Part shown: in pieces, positions 62,240 to 64,000 of the stretch
Numbering within the stretch: the first letter of the stretch is position 1
Layout of the letters: each line of letters begins with the position of its first letter
Assembly: GCA_963747755.1 (NCBI GenBank)
Contig: CAVVGK010000004.1
Coordinates: forward strand, 1-64,000
Length of the DNA: 64,000 nucleotides
Direction: 5' to 3'
Source of the DNA: DATFVA01 sp963747755
GTDB lineage: Bacteria > Bacteroidota > Ignavibacteria > Ignavibacteriales > Ignavibacteriaceae
Made by a program: the position numbers and the translations under genes
Notes under the pieces: generated by a model
The model's database searches: none
Seen by the model: only the letters and a program-made list of their open reading frames with translations
What the model was told of the DNA's origin: nothing

Positions 62240-62506
62240 TCAAATGGCGGGATTTTCTCCCTTTCGGGGAGACCTGAGAGAATCCGGACTAACCGGGTGA
62301 ATCACCTTATTCCTGATAGTAAAACTATAGTTCAGTTCTGCTGTAAGACTATCAATCTGTCTCATTGAAACAGCCTTATGCATCCGGCCATCAGCCAACA
62401 AACCGATATCACGTACGCTTCTGTTCTTTGCGGTGTTAATGAAAAGGACATACACCACCAGAGAAAGAACAAAAATTAAAAGTATAACTCCGACTGCTTT
62501 TCTCAC
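62240..62506 (-). CDS. Small membrane protein downstream of sdhB
   Basis: The 88-residue protein has one N-terminal membrane helix (VGVILLIFVLSLVVYVLFI) and a soluble tail with DIGLLADGRMHKAVSMRQID, ending in a Pro/Arg-rich region. It resembles no named family. The start is a GTG codon (reads VRKAVG). It is 40 bases beyond the sdhB stop and before the terminator, so it may be cotranscribed with succinate dehydrogenase. It could be an accessory or anchor-type peptide, but no sequence evidence supports that. Confidence 0.55.
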   Translation of the reverse strand: MRKAVGVILLIFVLSLVVYVLFINTAKNRSVRDIGLLADGRMHKAVSMRQIDSLTAELNYSFTIRNKVIHPVSPDSLRSPRKGENPAI

Positions 62507-62546
62507 AGCTTCATCCCTGATTATTTATTTACCATCAAGGTGCAGA

Positions 62547-63308
62547 TTATTTTTCTTTTTTGCAAGAAGCCCTGTAATATTCTCTTCTGAGTTGTGCTAT
62601 AGTATCCATAGATATTTGTTTAGGACATTCAGCAGAACAGGCTTCTGTGTTCGTGCAGGAACCGAATCCTTCAATTTCCATTTGTCTTACCATGGCAAGC
62701 ACTCTCATCTCTCTTTCAGGCTGACCCTGCGGGAGTCGTGCAAAATGAGAAACCTTAGCAGCAACAAACAGCATTGCAGAAGCATTTTTACATGCTGCCA
62801 CACAGGCCCCGCATCCGATACACTGAGCGGCATCGAAGGCAGCTTCCTGTTCGTCCTTGGGAATAGGGATAGCATTTGCATCGGGTGCACCTCCGGTATT
62901 TACCGAGATAAAACCTCCGGCCATCACGATCCTGTCGAATGCAGATCTGTCGACCACAAGATCTTTTATAACTGGAAATGCCTTAGCGCGCCACGGTTCA
63001 ACTACTATTGTATCGCCGTCTTTGAATCTTCTCATATGGAGCTGACAGGTAGCAATTCCCTCCTGAGGTCCGTGAGGTCTTCCGTTTATAAACATAGAAC
63101 AGCTACCGCAAATTCCTTCACGGCAGTCGTGATCGAATGCAACCGGTTCCTCACCTTTCTTCACCAGGCCTTCATTCAAAACATCCATCATTTCGAGGAA
63201 AGACATGTCAGGAGATATATCCTGCAGTTCATAGCTAACTAATTGTCCTTTGGCGCTGCGATTTTTCTGACGCCATATTTTCAGGTGTAAATTCATTCCT
63301 TTTCCCAT
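62547..63308 (-). CDS. sdhB: Succinate dehydrogenase/fumarate reductase iron-sulfur subunit
   Basis: SdhB carries electrons from the flavoprotein to quinone in complex II. The 253-residue protein has the [2Fe-2S] motif CREGICGSCSMFINGRPHGP, the [4Fe-4S] motif CIGCGACVAACKNA and the third cluster part SCTNTEACSAECPKQIS. This is the non-E. coli type (B. subtilis/Bacteroidetes branch). It overlaps the sdhA stop by one base (TAATG), so translation is coupled. Confidence 0.96.
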   Translation of the reverse strand: MGKGMNLHLKIWRQKNRSAKGQLVSYELQDISPDMSFLEMMDVLNEGLVKKGEEPVAFDHDCREGICGSCSMFINGRPHGPQEGIATCQLHMRRFKDGDTIVVEPWRAKAFPVIKDLVVDRSAFDRIVMAGGFISVNTGGAPDANAIPIPKDEQEAAFDAAQCIGCGACVAACKNASAMLFVAAKVSHFARLPQGQPEREMRVLAMVRQMEIEGFGSCTNTEACSAECPKQISMDTIAQLRREYYRASCKKEK

Positions 63309-64000
63309 TATTTATAACTCCTTTGAGAAGGTTGGACGAACTCAAAATTCAGTTCTTCTTTATGCAGCTCGGCTTTATTTTCCACGCCTTTGAATTCCCA
63401 GGCTGCGACATAAGCAAAATTAACATCATCTCTCTTAGCTTCATTTTCTTCTGTCTGATGTTCCTCTCTGAAGTGTCCTCCGCAGGACTCCTCCCTGTGA
63501 AGTGCATCTTCAGCCATAAGCTCACCAAGCTCGAGGAAATCTGAAACGCGGCCTGCTTTTTCAAGCGACTGGTTCAGTTCTTCATTTTCACCGGCTACAA
63601 TAACATTCTTCCGGAAATCTGCTCTTATTTCCTTGATCCTGGAAATCGCCTTCTTCAGACCTTCAGCGTTGCGCGACATACCCACATAATCCCACATCAC
63701 CTGACCCAGTTCACGGTGAAATTCATCGACAGTTTTGGTTCCTTTGATGTCCAGGAGCTGTTTGATTTTATCCTTAATCTCTTTCTCCACATTCTTAAAG
63801 GCTTGGTGTTCTGTAGTGATTTTATCAGTCTTGTGCTGTGCAAGGTAATCGCCTATAGTATAGGGAATAACGAAGTATCCGTCTGCAAGTCCCTGCATAA
63901 GTGCACTCGCACCGAGACGGTTGGCGCCATGATCGGAGAAGTTGCACTCGCCGAGGGCATAGAGTCCAGGTATTGAAGTCATAAGGTTATAATCAACCCA
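63308..64000 (-). CDS. sdhA: Succinate dehydrogenase/fumarate reductase flavoprotein, C-terminal part
   Basis: The gene begins beyond base 64000; only its last 230 codons are here. The visible start is WVDYNLMTSIPGLYALGECN followed by FSDHGANRLGASALMQGLADGY, the FAD/substrate-site segment typical of the Bacteroidetes-type SdhA/FrdA. The C-terminal helical domain has the family motif QVMWDYVGMSRNAEGLKKAI. The protein oxidises succinate or reduces fumarate with covalently bound FAD. Its membrane anchor gene is presumably just outside the window. Confidence 0.96.
   Translation of the reverse strand, partial: WVDYNLMTSIPGLYALGECNFSDHGANRLGASALMQGLADGYFVIPYTIGDYLAQHKTDKITTEHQAFKNVEKEIKDKIKQLLDIKGTKTVDEFHRELGQVMWDYVGMSRNAEGLKKAISRIKEIRADFRKNVIVAGENEELNQSLEKAGRVSDFLELGELMAEDALHREESCGGHFREEHQTEENEAKRDDVNFAYVAAWEFKGVENKAELHKEELNFEFVQPSQRSYK

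Noticed and set aside
62433..63242. A 269-residue plus-strand frame
   Set aside because: It is antisense to sdhB and the small gene; its Cys/His/Ser-rich composition is the shadow of sdhB codons.

Overview
The window reads as chromosomal DNA of a free-living, AT-leaning member of the Bacteroidota/Chlorobiota lineage, most likely class Ignavibacteria. The signs are two secreted proteins ending in type A type IX secretion (T9SS) sorting domains of the NYPNPFNP kind, a SprE/PorW-like TPR lipoprotein, a DUF4837 lipoprotein, a DUF2723 membrane protein and LemA/TPM proteins. These sit beside GlnE and a P-II protein, which are less typical of classical Bacteroidetes. The content is mostly core housekeeping. 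I see no phage, plasmid, insertion sequence or CRISPR array. The assignment is inference from protein style, not a phylogeny.

Layout. 1-176 is the start of a phosphofructokinase gene. 445-7208 is a tightly packed leftward run (ybjQ-like, era, EamA transporter, acyP, ispF, dedA, lnt, threonine aldolase, thioesterase), many genes overlapping by 1-4 bases. 7467-8551 is an ECF sigma factor with its anti-sigma partner, facing a small membrane protein. 9322-13947 holds redox genes: trxB, queG, a Rieske protein, an MBL hydrolase and two 2[4Fe-4S] ferredoxins. Below the second ferredoxin lies a G-rich multi-hairpin element ending in a strong terminator. 14095-17685 is an envelope block (TPM, LemA, two TPR/membrane proteins, an exported YidD-like protein). 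17757-25335 holds an acyl-CoA dehydrogenase, rlmN, a SpoU methyltransferase, an AlbA_2 protein, mtgA, the SprE/PorW-like lipoprotein and P-II. 25347-28412 is secA.

28681-34275 runs rightward: a small exported protein, a block of short palindromic tandem repeats, glnE and a DUF2723 membrane protein. 34282-42314 runs leftward and is mostly co-oriented: greA, ribD, ribE, tilS, hpt, ftsH, a CTP-dependent lipid kinase and DUF4837. 42503-48816 holds a T9SS-exported M1 aminopeptidase, an AddB-like nuclease, a CYTH protein and a TPMT-like methyltransferase. 48888-53167 runs rightward: an outer-membrane barrel, an M14 carboxypeptidase, a second ECF sigma factor with a small partner, uspA, a zinc-ribbon protein and rpsU. 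53334-64000 holds a LOG-family protein, a PBP4-type peptidase, secG, a CAU tRNA, a T9SS-exported propeller, an M48 protease, obg with an unknown acidic protein, and the sdhB/sdhA end.

The most unusual element is the minus-strand stretch 12740-12952. It has five exact copies of CAGGGGAG, several set in small hairpins, and closes with an intrinsic terminator. It looks like a structured regulatory RNA and matches no family I recognise. Next in interest are the exported YidD-like operon, a near-perfect Shine-Dalgarno sequence on rpsU (which starts at TTG), and related palindromic repeats placed between convergent genes.
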